DNA from: Lucinisca nassula
Taxonomy: Eukaryota > Mollusca > Bivalvia > Lucinida > Lucinidae
Direction: 5' to 3'
DNA: 64,000 nt
NCBI GenBank assembly: GCA_963580285.1
Contig: OY757011.1
Location: 101,586,316 to 101,650,315 of the forward strand
Positions 1 through 11,797 of this stretch are shown one piece after another. The notes below the pieces were generated by a model. The model saw only the letters and a list, made by a program, of their open reading frames with translations. It made no database searches and had not been told where the DNA came from. The stretch's first letter is position 1. The number at the start of each line of letters is the position of its first letter. The position numbers were made by a program, and so were the translations under genes.

Positions 1-2914
1 TTTGTATATTAATAACTCAGCATATACAACCTATAAAAATGTATTTAATAAATTATATAAATCAAAGTAGGACACAGGAGGCCACTCTAACTGACTCCCT
101 CCATGAGCTGGTATCTGTCTCTAAATAAGTGCGTCTTAAATCTTATGTTTTATTTAGTTTCAAGATTTGTATACTGGATTGAATGCAGAACTCCATAGGC
201 ATTCGTTTGATACTAAGAAACCTTTTGAATTAATTAAAGTTTACATTTTCTGATAAAATAATTATCAAAAATCTCATTTTTTAATTAAATTTTTAAAAAA
301 TTATCAAAATTCAATCCCTAAGATAAATATGTTCTAGTCTTTGTCAAGATTTCATTTTGCTAGGAAAACTTGCTATATGCATCTTCTTTAGCTATGCCAA
401 ATTTCTTGAAAATCCAAAACCGGTAACACTGTAGTTTTACACTTTTAATGGATGTAAGTCGTTTCTGCAAAATTTACTATTTTATTGAAATCATCCAAGA
501 ACCTTACAAAATGGCAATTCGTAACACTTACGTAATAAAAATGAGATTATACAAATCAAAATGAACACATATTGAGCTGATCTAGCTTAGAAACTATTAA
601 AATATCTTGAATTTCTGATATTTTCCATTCATTTATACACTATGATCTATCCAAAATAGTAGATAGTAAAACATTAAATCAAAAGGTTTTCTAATCAACA
701 AATTAGGCTTAACAACATTAATTAGGCTTTTTTATTAGCAGCAAAATTATTGTGAACATGTGCAACTTTATTTAATGACTTTGCATAAGTCATGCTACTC
801 AAATAAGTGTAAGGCAAGGAGATCCATTATTTTCATTTCCATACCAAGCTGGTATGCAAGGACGCAATTGTCAATGGTTTGTTGTTACTAGTAAAAATAG
901 TTCTGTTGATAAATCCATGACCAGATTAAGCCTTAGATATACTCTGTCTTTATGAACGCTGGATTATTATCCTAACAAAAAGTTACAGTAATTATTGGTT
1001 AGCATTTCCAAAAATCGAAATGTCACTGATACTGAGTTTCTGTTGCAAAAGATATCATTGATGGATGAGGCGCAGAATATTTGGTGTAAACAAAGCTGTC
1101 CCATGACCTAGAGAAATTGTGCTATTAGACGGGGAGAGAAACAGTTTCCTTCCTTATAGTACACATGCATAAATAGCGCTTTTCTGGATTGGTATTGTAA
1201 TTGTTGACGTTTTTTTAGTGTCTTATTTTTTCTATTTACTTTGTCAATATAGTGGTTAATTTATCGGAAGCGAGCGTTTAGTATTTGTTTCTGGTTGTAA
1301 AACTTTCAACCACTTCTTGAATGTTTCTGCTGAATGCAAGTTCACTATTTTTTAAGCACTGTTCTTGCTTGCTTTTTGTTCATTAATAATTACCAGTACA
1401 TTTCTGTGCAATGTATCTCTCAGCTTAGAAAGAGCAGTGCAGTGTTTGGACAGAAAAAAAAAACATCACAATGTATTTACTGAAAATAATTTAAAATCCT
1501 ATGAGTAATGCGATAACAACTCACAGATTAAATAATTATTATCAACAGTTCAAATGCTTCTGGATATCTTACATAATGTGTATTGTAATTACTGCAACAA
1601 CTGCTGAGATAGGTAAATGAAGTGAAAGACCTATACAAATATATAGACAACACAATCATGATCACATAAGTTTTGGAACACTGACAAATGTACGACCATG
1701 TGAATTCTAAAAGCAAATTCAAATGGCTTTGGAATACAACTTCAGGAAGCCGTTTGATTTCGTTCATAGGGGCTATACAAAAAAGATAGATGCAGATACA
1801 AATTCTGAAAACTTAATGTCAAGGAAAAGTAATCTCAAGTGTTATTGATATTCCCTAGAGTAAACCTTTCTTTTTAAATGGACAGTTAGGGTTAAACAAA
1901 CAAACAACAGTTTGACTTGAGAGTCATTTATCCCCAGTTGGATAACAAATCTCATAAAATCTGAAGCACCATCTAAAGTGACTGGTATGTTGTTGATTTG
2001 AATGTTAAATCTAAACATCACCTTAGCGCCATTACCAAATTAGAAAAGAAAGACAGAAAGAAAAGTGCACATGATTACATGGGTGCGTTTGATGACGTTA
2101 GGAATGGGGGGGGGGGCAAATTTACTGAAACGGATGTTTTAAAATAATACTTATAATTATGCTATGAACTACTGACACAAACCATACTATACTATAGCCA
2201 TCCAAATTGAAAGCAATAGTAAAGTATTATTAAACAGCATGGCCAAAACATGATAATCATATAATTTCACATTTTGCTGAATCAGGACTATCAGTATTTA
2301 GTCTGTTAAAACACAATGTTACCGGTCCTCAATTTCCATCAAAATTCATCAACATGTTCCTAAGATATGTGGGTAGTTTTTATGCTAAAATGGTGTCTTG
2401 ACAAAAATTGGAACATGGTAAAAATGCATATAAATTTTTAATGAATACAAAAATAGGAGCTGAAATATGGGGACACCATCAAAGAAAACTGAATGTCCAG
2501 CCACTATTACTAGACATATGAGGTCATTCATAGTATCAACTAACGCACCAATTATGGCTTTATTTCATAAAACATAGCAGCATTAGATATATGAAACTCT
2601 GAATACTGTAGACAAGTTTATATGAGAGTACTCCCTGTTGTGATAGAGACTTCATAAAATATGTAATAAATTTACTACGGAAATAAAATTTAAAAGTGAA
2701 TGCATCGTAATTATAATGGTTATACCCAAGGCAATTATTGTGTGTATCTTCATCAAAATCAAAGCGTGGGCAGAAACCAATGCAAATTTCCTATACCTTG
2801 AAAGACCCCCTTTAACACATCTGCCTTTCTTGGGAACTGAATTCCTGCTTGCTTAAGACAGGTTGTTTGCTTAATAGAGGTGGCCACTAAGACAGGTTTT
2901 ACTGTAAATGTCTT
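1..2914. other. Gene-free AT-rich stretch
   Basis: I see no coding region, RNA gene or recognisable mobile element here. The DNA is AT-rich with dense stops in all frames. The only notable simple repeat is a run of 11 G at about 2106-2116. It lies downstream of the minus-strand ATF7IP-like gene and may include distal 3' flank. Some degenerate repeats of the motif TAAGACAGGT occur at about 2850-2905. Confidence 0.5.
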
Positions 2915-3789
2915 AGCTTTAGGCTTTATGGTTTCAGAGAAGAAGTTTTTCCGTTTATTGGTCTATGGAAGCTAATGAGCCAAAGGTGGTGGCCATGGCG
3001 GCCATGTTTTTTGTCTGATCAAAATTTTTCAATGAATCTGACAGTGGTAGACACAAGGAACATTCATGAAAATTAAGAACGAAATCCATTTAGCGGTTTT
3101 GGAGGAGAAGATTAAAAAAAAAAAAGATCCCTTTATGAGTCTATGGAAGCTAATTAGCCAATGGGCGTGTCCATGGCGGCCATGTTTTTTGTCTGATCAA
3201 AATTGCTTCAAGGAATCTGACAGAGGTCCACCCAAGGAACATTCATGCAAAGTAAGAATGAAATCCATTAAGTTGAGCGGTTTTGGAGGAGAAGGTTTTT
3301 AAAACTTTTCCCCATATAAGTCTTTGAAAGCTAATGAGCCAAGGGGCATGGCCATCGCAGTCATGTGGGGCATGGCCATGGTGGCCATGTTTTTTGTCTG
3401 ATCCGAATTTCTTCAAGGAATCTGACAGAGGTCCACCCAAGGAACATTCATGCAAAATAAGAATAAAATCCATTGAGCGGTTTTGGAGGAGAAGATTTTT
3501 AAATATATTTTTTTGGGTTTCGATGCCATTTTGTTCTGCATGTAACAAAATTCTTTGAAGGAATTCAGAAGAGGACTATGTGAGAAACATTCCTGTGAAG
3601 TTTGGTTACAATCAACCAAGTAGTTAAGGAGGAAATGTTTAAAGAAACAAGAGGGCCATGATGGCCCTGGATCGCTCACCTGATCCATAGTGTAACAAGT
3701 GGGCCCCAGAGAGGGCCATTATTGGCCCCAGGGCTTTAATGTACATAATGTTGAGGGAGGTCTTAAAGGTGAAGCTTCATACCAAACAT

Positions 3790-5735
3790 CAACAAAGGCT
3801 AAAATTTGAACAATCTTGTCAAAGGTCCACTAGATGAAGCTACACATCAAATATCAAAGACCTGGGCCTAGCGGTTTCAGAGAAGAAGATTTTTAAAGAT
3901 TTTGCCTATATAAGCCTATGTAAAATCAAAGGGCCCCGGGACAGGGGCATTTTTTGCCCCAGCACTATAGTTTGAACAATCTTGGTAGGGGTCCACTAGA
4001 TGAAGCTTCATACCAAATATCAAAGTTCTGGGCCTTGTGGTTTCAGAGAAGAAGATTTTTAAAGATTTTCCCTATATAAGCCTATGTAAAACCAAAGGGC
4101 CCCGTGGCAGGGGGGGATTTTTTGTCCCAGCACTATAATTTGAACAATCTTGGTAGGGGTCCACTAGACGAAGCTTCATACCAAATATCAAAGTCCTGGG
4201 CCTTGTGGTTTCAGAGAAGAAGATTTTTAAAGATTTTCCCTATATAAGCCTATGTAAAACCAAAGGGCCCCAGGGCAGGGGCATTTTTGGCCCCAGCACT
4301 AAAATTGGAACAATCTTGGTAGGGGTCCACTAGATGAAGCTTCATACCAAATATCAAAGTCCTGGGCCTTGTGGTTTTAGAGAAGAAAATTTTTAAAGAT
4401 TTTCCCTATATAAGCCTATGTAAAACCAAAGGGCCCCGTGGCGGGGGCATTTTTGGCCCCAGCACTATAATTTGAACAATCTTGGTAGGGGTCCACTAGA
4501 TGAAGCTTCATACCAAATATATAAGACCTGGGCCTTGTGGTTTCAGAGAAGAAGATTTTTAAAAATTTTCCCTATATAAGCCAATGTAAAAGCAAAGGGC
4601 CCCGTGGCGGGGGCATTTTTGTCCCAGCACTAAAATTTGAACAATCTTGGTAGGGGTCCACTAGATGAAGCTTCATACCAAATATCAAAGTCCTGGGCCT
4701 TGTGGTTTCAGAAAAGTAAATTTTTAAAGATTTTCCCTATATAAGCCCATGTAAAACCAAAGGGCCCCGTGGCGGGGGCATTTTTTGTCCCAGCACTAAA
4801 ATTTGAACAATCTTGGTAGGGGTCCACTAGATGAAGCTTCATACCAAATATCAAAGACCTGGGCCTTGTGGTTTCAGAGAAGAAGATTTTTTAAGATTTT
4901 CCCTATATAAGCCTATGTAAAACCAAAGGGCCCCGGGGCGGGGGCATTTTTGGCCCCAGCACTGTAATTTGAACAATCTTGGTAGGGGTCAACTAGATGA
5001 AGCTTCATACCAAATATCAAAGACCTGGGCCTTGTGGTTTCAGAGAAGAAGATTTTTAAAGATTTTCCCTATATAAGCCAATGTAAAACCAAAGGGCCCC
5101 GTGGCGGGGGCATTTTTTGTCCCAGCACTATAATTTGAACAATCTTGGTAGGGGTCCACTAGATGAAGCTTCATACCAAATATCAAAGTCCTGGGCCTTG
5201 TGGTTTCAGAGTAGAAGATTTTTGAAGATTTTCCCTATATAAGCCTATGTAAAACCAAAGGGCCCTGGGGCGGGGGCATTTTTGGCCCCAGCACTATAAT
5301 TTGAACAATCTTGGTAGGGGTCCACTAGATGAAGCTTCATACCAAATATCAAAGACCTGGGCCTTGTGGTTTCAGAGAAGAAGATTTTTAAAGATTTTCC
5401 CTATATAAGCCAATGTAAAACCAAAGGGCCCCGTGGCGGGGGCATTTTTCGTCCCAGCACTCAAATTTGAACAATCTTGGTAGGGGTCCACTAGATGAAG
5501 CTTCATACCAAATATCAAAGTCCTGGGCCTTGTGGTTTCAGAGAAGAAGATTTTTAAAGATTTTCCCTATATAAGCCTATGTAAAACCAAAGGGCCCCCG
5601 TGCGGGGGCATTTTTGGCCCCAGCACTATAATTTGAACAATCTTGGTAGGGGTCCACTAGATGAAGCTTCATACCAAATAACAAAGACCTGGGCCTTGTG
5701 GTTTCAGAGAAGAAGATTTTTTAAGTTTTTGGTGA
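3790..5735 (+). repeat. ~165-bp tandem core array of element A
   Basis: About twelve units, each containing CAATCTTGGTAGGGGTCCAC, TAGATGAAGCTTCATACC, GGTTTCAGAGAAGAAG, TATATAAGCC and a G/C-rich AAAGGGCCCC..GGGGGCATTTTT block. Short ORFs across it are by-products of the repetition. The same unit makes up the arrays at 48.9-53.3 kb and 53.7-55.6 kb. Confidence 0.9.
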
Positions 5736-5779
5736 AAAAAATCTGTTTTTGGCTCCTGTGACCTAGATGTGCAACGGAC

Positions 5780-6470
5780 CGGAACCATTTGACCCATATT
5801 CAAACTTGACCGAGATATTGTCATGATGATCATTCTGAGCAAGTTTGATTAAGATTGGACCAAAATTGTGGCCCCTAGGGTGTTCACAAGGTTTTTATAT
5901 GATTTGACCCGCTGACCTACTTTTTAACCCGATATGACCCATATTCGAACTGGACTGAAATATTGTCACAATGGTCATTCTGAGCAAGTTTCATGATAAT
6001 TGGACCAAAACAGTGGCCTTCAGAGTGTTCACAAGGTTTTTCTATGATTTGACCTACTGACCTACTTTTTGACCGGACATGACCCATATTCGAACTTGAC
6101 CAAGATATTGTCATGATGATCATTCTGAGCAAGTTTGATTATGATTGGACCAAAATTGTGGCCTCTAGGGTGTTCACAAGGTTTTTCTATGATTTGACCC
6201 GCTGACCTACTTTTTAAGCCGACATGATCCATATTCAAACTTCACTAAAATATTGTCACAATGATCATTCTGAGCAAGTTTGATGATGATTGGACCAAAA
6301 TTGTGGCCTCTCGAGTGTTCACAAGGTTTTTCTATGATTTGACCTACTGACCTACTTTTTTACCCGACATGACCCAAATTCGAACTTGACCGAGATATTG
6401 TCATGATTATCATTCTGAGCAAGTTTGATGATAACTGGACCAAAACTGTGGCCTCTAGTGTGTTCACAAG
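5780..6470 (+). repeat. ~146-bp second tandem array of element A
   Basis: Five units with landmark CATTCTGAGCAAGTTT at about 5831, 5977, 6121, 6268 and 6413. Each also contains GACCTACTTTTT and GTGTTCACAAGG. The copies at 48.7 and 53.6 kb lack this array at the same point, so it is a module specific to element A. Confidence 0.85.
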
Positions 6471-6676
6471 AAAAAGTTTACGCACGGACGACGCACGACG
6501 GACGACGGACGACGCACGACGCACGACGACGCCGGACATCTTACTGTCACAAAAGCTCACCATGACCTTCGGTCAGGTGAGCTAAAAAGTTAACGCAAGG
6601 ATGCACAACTGCACAAGAGACACAGGGCCATAACATATAACATAAGACCCGCTGGTCTTTGGCCAGTGGAGCTAAA

Positions 6677-7055
6677 AAATGAACAGATTTATGTTTTTAT
6701 TTCTTTATTTATTTATTTTTTCCTTTCCTCCGTCAGATTCGGTATGCCTCCCTTTTCAACTAAGCCATTTTAACCCTCAGGGATCTGGAGAACTGTTGAC
6801 ACTGTAGTATAATTAGGTCTAATAAATCAATCTCCCTCAGTATTTTGGATTTATTTTGAAACATCAAGTTGTATAAATAGAGTTTGTGTTGAAAACATCA
6901 GTTCTATCACCAGTGTGATGGGCAAGTGAAATTTCTGATGTTTTGAATTTTAGAATGACAATTTGTAGGTGGACCTCTATAGATATGTGATAGTCAGCAA
7001 AATTGGAGGAGATTAATTCAGATACAGGAAGGTACTTTTAAATAAATAAATAAAT
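6677..7055. other. Spacer, no gene seen
   Basis: AT-rich spacer between two composite elements. An AAATA-type run lies at about 7037-7055. No coding signal. Confidence 0.4.
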
Positions 7056-7108
7056 AAACAAGAACTTTTGAAGAAGAGAAGACTTTTTTAACATTACACT
7101 ACATGTTA

Positions 7109-7435
7109 CCGTATTCGCCCTAATTACCGCACAGTGCGCTTAGTTTTTTAAAAATCGTGTCAAAAGATCACAGTGAAAAATCTACCTAATTAGCGCCCAC
7201 TCGATGCGAAAACAATAGCTTCCGAGATGATGCATACTGATATTTAATGGGACAGAAAAGGATACTCAAGCATTGCCTTCACTGTTGAAGAAATAACGGT
7301 AAGTTTTTTTTATAGATTTTCTGTGAGTGCTTCCAGGGGGAGGTTACTGTAAATGTTGCGCTTATGCATTTCTTTTTCAAAAATAGCTGAGGTGTGCGCT
7401 TATAGGAGCATGTGCGGTAATTAGGGCGAAAACGG
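7109..7435. mobile_element. TA-flanked MITE (CCGTATTCGCCC ends)
   Basis: Inverted termini CCGTATTCGCCCTAATTACC at left and the complementary GGTAATTAGGGCGAAAACGG at right, with TA on both sides. Neighbouring core units show the intact site GTTATATAGTG, which supports a TA target duplication. This is typical of Tc1/mariner-class MITEs. A solo end of the same family lies at about 56,696-56,722. Confidence 0.75.
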
Positions 7436-8099
7436 TATATAGTGAAAATAAACCCCGCCCACTGCAGCCATGTTTTTTTGTCGGATCAAAATTTCTTCAA
7501 GGAATATGACAGAGGTCCACCCAAGGAACACGCATGCCAAATAACTATGAAATAAAACAAGAACTTTTGCAGAAAATATTTTCAGCATTACACTATATGT
7601 TATATAGTGAAAATAAGCCTCGCCCATGGCGGCCATGTTTTTTTGTAAGATCAATTTTTTTTCAAGGAATCTGACAACAGTCCACCCAAGGACAATTCAT
7701 GCAAATAACAATGAAATCCCACAAGTACTTTTGCAGAAGAAGATTTTTTAGCATTACATTATATGTTAAATAGTGAAAATAAGCCCCGCCCATGGCGGCC
7801 ATATTTTTTGTCGGATCAAAATTTCTTCAAGGAATCTAAAAGAGGTCCACCTAAGGAACATTCATGCAAAATAAAAACAAGGCATCGCATGCGATACAAA
7901 TCCCCCCCCTTGCACTAGACAACTTCGTGTGTGGAAAACACTGAAATGGCAAAAGTCCAACTTGCTTGAGATATTATCATATGCAACAATTGTGTAAAGT
8001 TTGTTTAAAATCCTCCAATAAATGTACATTCTAGAGTGATAACGTTTCTCTAAAAATAGCCATAGTGACCTTGACTTGAGGCCATGACCACGAAAGTAG

Positions 8100-9840
8100 A
8101 TCATGCTCAAGATATTATCATAAGCATCTTTTGTGTAAAGTTATATTAAAATCTGTTAATAAATGTAGGCGGTAGAGCGATGACAAAGTTTTTCTAAAGA
8201 TAGCCACAGTGACCTTGACTTTGAGGTCATGACCTTGAAAGTCGAAGTAAGTCGAGATATTATCATAAGAAACATTTGTGTGAAGTTCTATTACAATCCA
8301 TCATTAAATGTAGGCGCTAGAGCGATGACAAAGTTTTTCTAAAAATAGTCACAGTGACCTTGACCTTGAAATTCTAAATAGCTCGAGATATTGTCATAAG
8401 GAACATTTGTGTGAAGTTATATTGAAATTGGTGAAAATATGTAAGCACTAGAGCAATGACAAAGTTTTTCTAAAAATAGTCAGTGACCTTGACCTTGAAA
8501 GTGGAACTCACTAGAGATATTGTTATAAGGAACATTTGTGTGAAGTAATATTGAAATTGGTGAAAAAATGTAAGCGCTAGAGCAATGACAAAGTTTTTCT
8601 AAAAATAGCCACAGTGACCTTGACCTTGAAAGTCGAACTCGTTCGAGGTATTGTCATAAGCAACATTTGTGTGAAGTTATATTGAAATCAGTGAAGAAAT
8701 GTAGCGCTAGAGCGATGACAAAGTTTTCTAAAAATAGCCATAGTGACCTTGACCTTGAAAGTCCAAATGGCGAGATATTGTCATAAGGAACATTTGTGTG
8801 AAGTTATATTGAAATCGATGAAGAAATGTAAGCGCTAGAGGGATGACGAAGTTTTTCTAAAAATAGACACAGTGACCTTGACCTTGAAAGTGGAACTCGC
8901 TAGAGATATTGTCATAAGGAACATTTGTATGAAGTTATATTGAAATTGGTGAAGAAATGTAAGCGCTAGAGGGATGACGAAGTTTTTCTAAAAAAAAGCC
9001 AGTGACCTTGACCTTGAGGCCTTGACCTTGATAGTCGAACCAGCTTGAGATATTGTCATAAGGAACATTTGTGTGAAAGTATATTGAAATCAGTGGAGAA
9101 ATATAGGCGATAGAGCAATGACAAAGTTTTTCTAAAAATAGTCACAGTGACCTTGACCTTGAGGCCATGAGTTGGAAAGTCGAACTCGCTGGAGATATTT
9201 TTATAAGGAACATTTGTGTGAAGTTATATTGAAATTGGTGAAGAAATGTAAGCGCTAGAGCGATGAAAAAGTTTTTCTAAAAATAGCCACAGTGACCTTG
9301 ACCTTGAGGTCATGACCTTGAAAGTCCAACTCGCTCAAGATATTGTCATAAGCAACATTTGTGTGAAGTTATATTGAAATCAGTGAAGAAATGTAGGAGC
9401 TAGAGCGATGACAAAGTTTTTCTAAAAATAGCCACTGTGACCTTGACCTTGAAGCCATGACCTTGAAAGTGGAACTCGCTCGAGATATTTTTATATGGAT
9501 CATTTGTGGGAAGTTATATTGAAATTGGTGAAGAAATGTAAGCGCTAGAGCGATGACAATGTTTTGCTAAAAATAGCCTCAGTGACCTTGACCTTGAGGT
9601 CATGACCTTGAAAGTCAAACTCGCTCGAGATATTTTTATAAGGATCATTTGTTTGAAGTTATATTGAAATTGGGGGAGAAATGTAGGCGCTAGAGCCATG
9701 ACAAAGTTTTTCAAAAAATAGCCAGAGTGACCTTGACCTTGAGGTCATGACCTTGAAAGTCGATCTTGCTCCAGATATTGTCGTAAGGAACGTTCGTGTG
9801 AAGTTATATTAAAATCGGTCAAGAAATGTAGGCGCTAGAG
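8100..9840 (+). repeat. ~130-146-bp tandem array rich in AGGTCA half-sites
   Basis: About thirteen units with AGTGACCTTGACCTTGA, GGAACATTTGTGTGAAG and GCGCTAGAGCGATGACAAAG. TGACCTTGACCTT reads AAGGTCAAGGTCA on the other strand. Perfect AGGTCATGACCT palindromes occur at 8224, 9307, 9597 and 9742. The period varies because some units lack the second GACCTTGA block. Confidence 0.85.
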
Positions 9841-9849
9841 CGATGACAA

Positions 9850-9940
9850 AAGTACGTACGTACGTACGTGGCGCTAGAGCGGTGACAAAAGTACGTACGT
9901 ACGTGGCGCTAGAGCGATGACAAAAGTACGTACGTACGTA
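9850..9940. repeat. GTAC microsatellite in three blocks
   Basis: Three blocks of (GTAC)n separated by near-identical spacers containing GCGCTAGAGC and GTGACAAAA. The spacer is the end of the preceding array unit, so the microsatellite was amplified together with it. Confidence 0.85.
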
Positions 9941-10947
9941 TGGGACAAATGCTATATCCCCCTCACAACTATGTTGTGCGAGGGGATAATGAAACCCAAC
10001 AAGTGGGTTTGAAGGAGAAGATTTTTAAAGATTTTTATTTTTTTGTGTGGTTTTGTTGCCATGGCAACCAGAGTTCTGGGTGTAACAAAATTCTTTGAAG
10101 GAATTAGAAGAGGACTAAGTAAGGAACATTCCTGTGAAGTTTGGTTACAATTGGCCCAGTAGTTTAGGTGGAGAAGATGTTTTAGCATTACACTTTATGT
10201 TAAATAGGGAAAATAAGCCCCACCCATGGCGGCCATGTTTTTTGTCGGATCAAAATTTCTTCAAGGAATCTGAAAGAGGTCCACCCAAGGAACATTCATG
10301 CAAAATAAAAATGAAATCCAACAGGTGGTTTTGGAGGAGAAGATTTTTAAAGATTTTTAATTTTTTGTGTTGTTTTGTTGCCATGGCAACCAGAGTTCTG
10401 GGTGTAACAAAATTCTTTGAAGGAATTTAGAAGAGGACTAAGTAAGGAACATTCCTGTGAAGTTTGGTTACAATGGGCCCAATAGTTTAGGAGGAGAAGA
10501 TGTTTTAGCATTACACTATATGTTAAATAGGGAAAATAAGCCCCGCCCATGGCGGCCATGTTTTTTGTCGGATCAAAATTTCTTCAAGGAATCTGAAAGA
10601 GGTCAACCCAAGGAACAGTCATGCAAAATAAAAATGAAATCCAACAGGTGGTTTTGGAGTAGAAGATTTTTAAAGATTTTTAATTTTTTGTGGTTTTGTT
10701 GCCATGGCAACCAGAGTTCTGGGTGTAACAAAATTCTTTGAAGGAATCTAGAAGAGGACTATGTAAGGAAAATTCCTGTGAAGTTTGGTTACAATTGGCC
10801 CAGTAGTTTAGGAGGAGAAGATGTTTAAAGAAAAAGTTAACGCACGGACGCACGACGGACACAGGGCCATGACAATAGCCCCGCTGGCCTTCGGCCAGTG
10901 GAGCTAAAAACAACAAACTTACACCATAATACGTACACAGTGGCATA

Positions 10948-11334
10948 CAGAGGACCCGCGTTATAACGACATTCATTATAACGGCAAAACTCGTTAAAAT
11001 GACAATTTCAATGGAATGAATTCTTAGCTCAAGGTTTAGCCTCGATTCCGAGTGGCTTGGGCTTCCCTCGGGCTAAAAATGCCTAAAACGAATCTATAGT
11101 CAAGAAAAATTCTTGTAATTAAATACTCCATGAAACAAATGTAATAGACATTTGTTAGAATCGCCTCATTTAGGCGATTCTAACAAATGTATCTAACATT
11201 TGTTTCTTAGAGTAATTATGTGGAAAAGACCTTTTATAACCTATCATAATCCTAACTGGGATTCTTTATAATGGCAATTCACTATAACGGCACAATGATA
11301 GGGAAAATACTATCGTTATAACGCGGGTCCTCTT
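10948..11334. mobile_element. TA-flanked MITE (CAGAGGACCCGCG ends)
   Basis: Inverted termini CAGAGGACCCGCGTTATAAC and GTTATAACGCGGGTCCTCT, flanked by TA at 10,946-10,947 and 11,335-11,336. A central hairpin (TGTTAGAATCGCCT..AGGCGATTCTAACA) lies at about 11,155-11,190. A degenerate relative lies at 42,268-42,530. Confidence 0.75.
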
Positions 11335-11509
11335 TATATCGGTATAAAATAGTCCTGATAAGGCTGAGAAATGATAACAACAGAGAGAAAGTACTCCTGA
11401 AACTTATGCCAAACCTGTGACAACCGATCGGAAGCTGCCTTCTGCAGTGTTTGATCTGGGTCTACATTGTTTGCCTTGCCCAACATGTGTCCAGTCTATG
11501 TTATACAGA

Positions 11510-11700
11510 TAACACTCTTTCTTGATTTTCGGTGGTGTTGTGCAAGAAAAGAAATCTAATATGGTGTTCTGTTGTAGATGGACATTTCCAACCCCTTGGG
11601 ATGACCATGTTGAGTGGAACCTTGGCATAGCCTGAGGGTTGGAAACGCCAATCTACAACAGAACGCCATATCAGGTTCTTATACAACACAACACTCTGAT
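11510..11700. repeat. Palindromic repeat (CTGTTGTAGATGG arms)
   Basis: Arms around TTCTGTTGTAGATGGAC and CCAATCTACAACAGAAC, with TTTCCAACC / GGTTGGAAA inside. A relative with the same arms lies at 40,775-40,980. It is a dispersed inverted repeat with no coding content. Confidence 0.6.
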
Positions 11701-11797
11701 GTCATAACCGCAACAATACTGCAGCAATGAAGAACCACAAATTAGTAATACATGTACTCACATTGACATCAGTAAGCTAAAGTTACTGGGCTTACCT

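Larger units (their letters stand above)
3648..6585 (+). mobile_element. HINE/pearl-like element A, nested in M
   Basis: Starts CAAGAGGGCCATGATGGCCC, where AGGGCCATGATGGCCCT forms a small hairpin, followed by GCTCACCTGA. Ends with the hairpin AGCTCACC..GGTGAGCT and the terminus GAGCTAAA, so the 5' GCTCACCTGA pairs with 3' TCAGGTGAGC. It holds a 165-bp array, then a second ~146-bp array, then a GACGGAC/GCACGAC microsatellite-like stretch. This order (short inverted ends, tandem cores, microsatellite, 3' hairpin) is that of bivalve pearl/Helentron-associated elements. No transposase or Rep/helicase ORF is present, so it is non-autonomous. Confidence 0.7.
2915..6676 (+). mobile_element. HINE-like element M, split by element A
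   Basis: Four diverged units of a ~165-bp core repeat run from about 2915 to 3640 (landmarks GGCGGCCATGTTTTTTGT, GGTCCACCCAAGGAACATTC, GGAGGAGAAG). The sequence stops at ATGTTTAAAGAAA (3647) and resumes at about 6586 with AAGTTAACGCAAGG, then ACAGGGCCATAAC, a hairpin around CTGGTCTTTGGCCAG and the terminus GGAGCTAAAAAA. The same two pieces are contiguous in the related copy ending at 10,912, so element A was inserted here. No clear 5' terminus was found; the left side may be truncated. Confidence 0.65.
7877..9988 (+). mobile_element. HINE-like element H, nested in C
   Basis: Starts ACAAGGCATCGCATGCGATA (with a hairpin), then ATCCCCCCCTTGCAC. Ends with a hairpin around CCCCTCACAACTATGTTGTG and GTGCGAGGGGATA, so the subterminal ends pair (ATCCCC..GCAC with GTGC..GGGGAT). 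It sits in a C-type core unit: left flank CATGCAAAATAAAA, right flank ATGAAACCC. Intact units elsewhere read CAAAATAAAAATGAAATCC. Internally it is a tandem array and a GTAC microsatellite, with no ORF. Confidence 0.65.
7056..10912 (+). mobile_element. HINE-like element C, split by a MITE and by element H
   Basis: Begins near ACAAGAACTTTTG. Units of an M-type core (CCCGCCCATGGCGGCCATG, GTCGGATCAAAATTTCTTC, AGGTCCACCCAAGGAAC) occur at 7437-7876 and again at 9989-10,820. The end carries GCACGGACGCACGACGG, ACAGGGCC, the hairpin CTGGCCTTCGGCCAG and GGAGCTAAAAA. A TA-flanked MITE (7109-7435) and element H (7877-9988) interrupt it; core units on either side join cleanly when both are removed. No protein is encoded. 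Confidence 0.65.
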
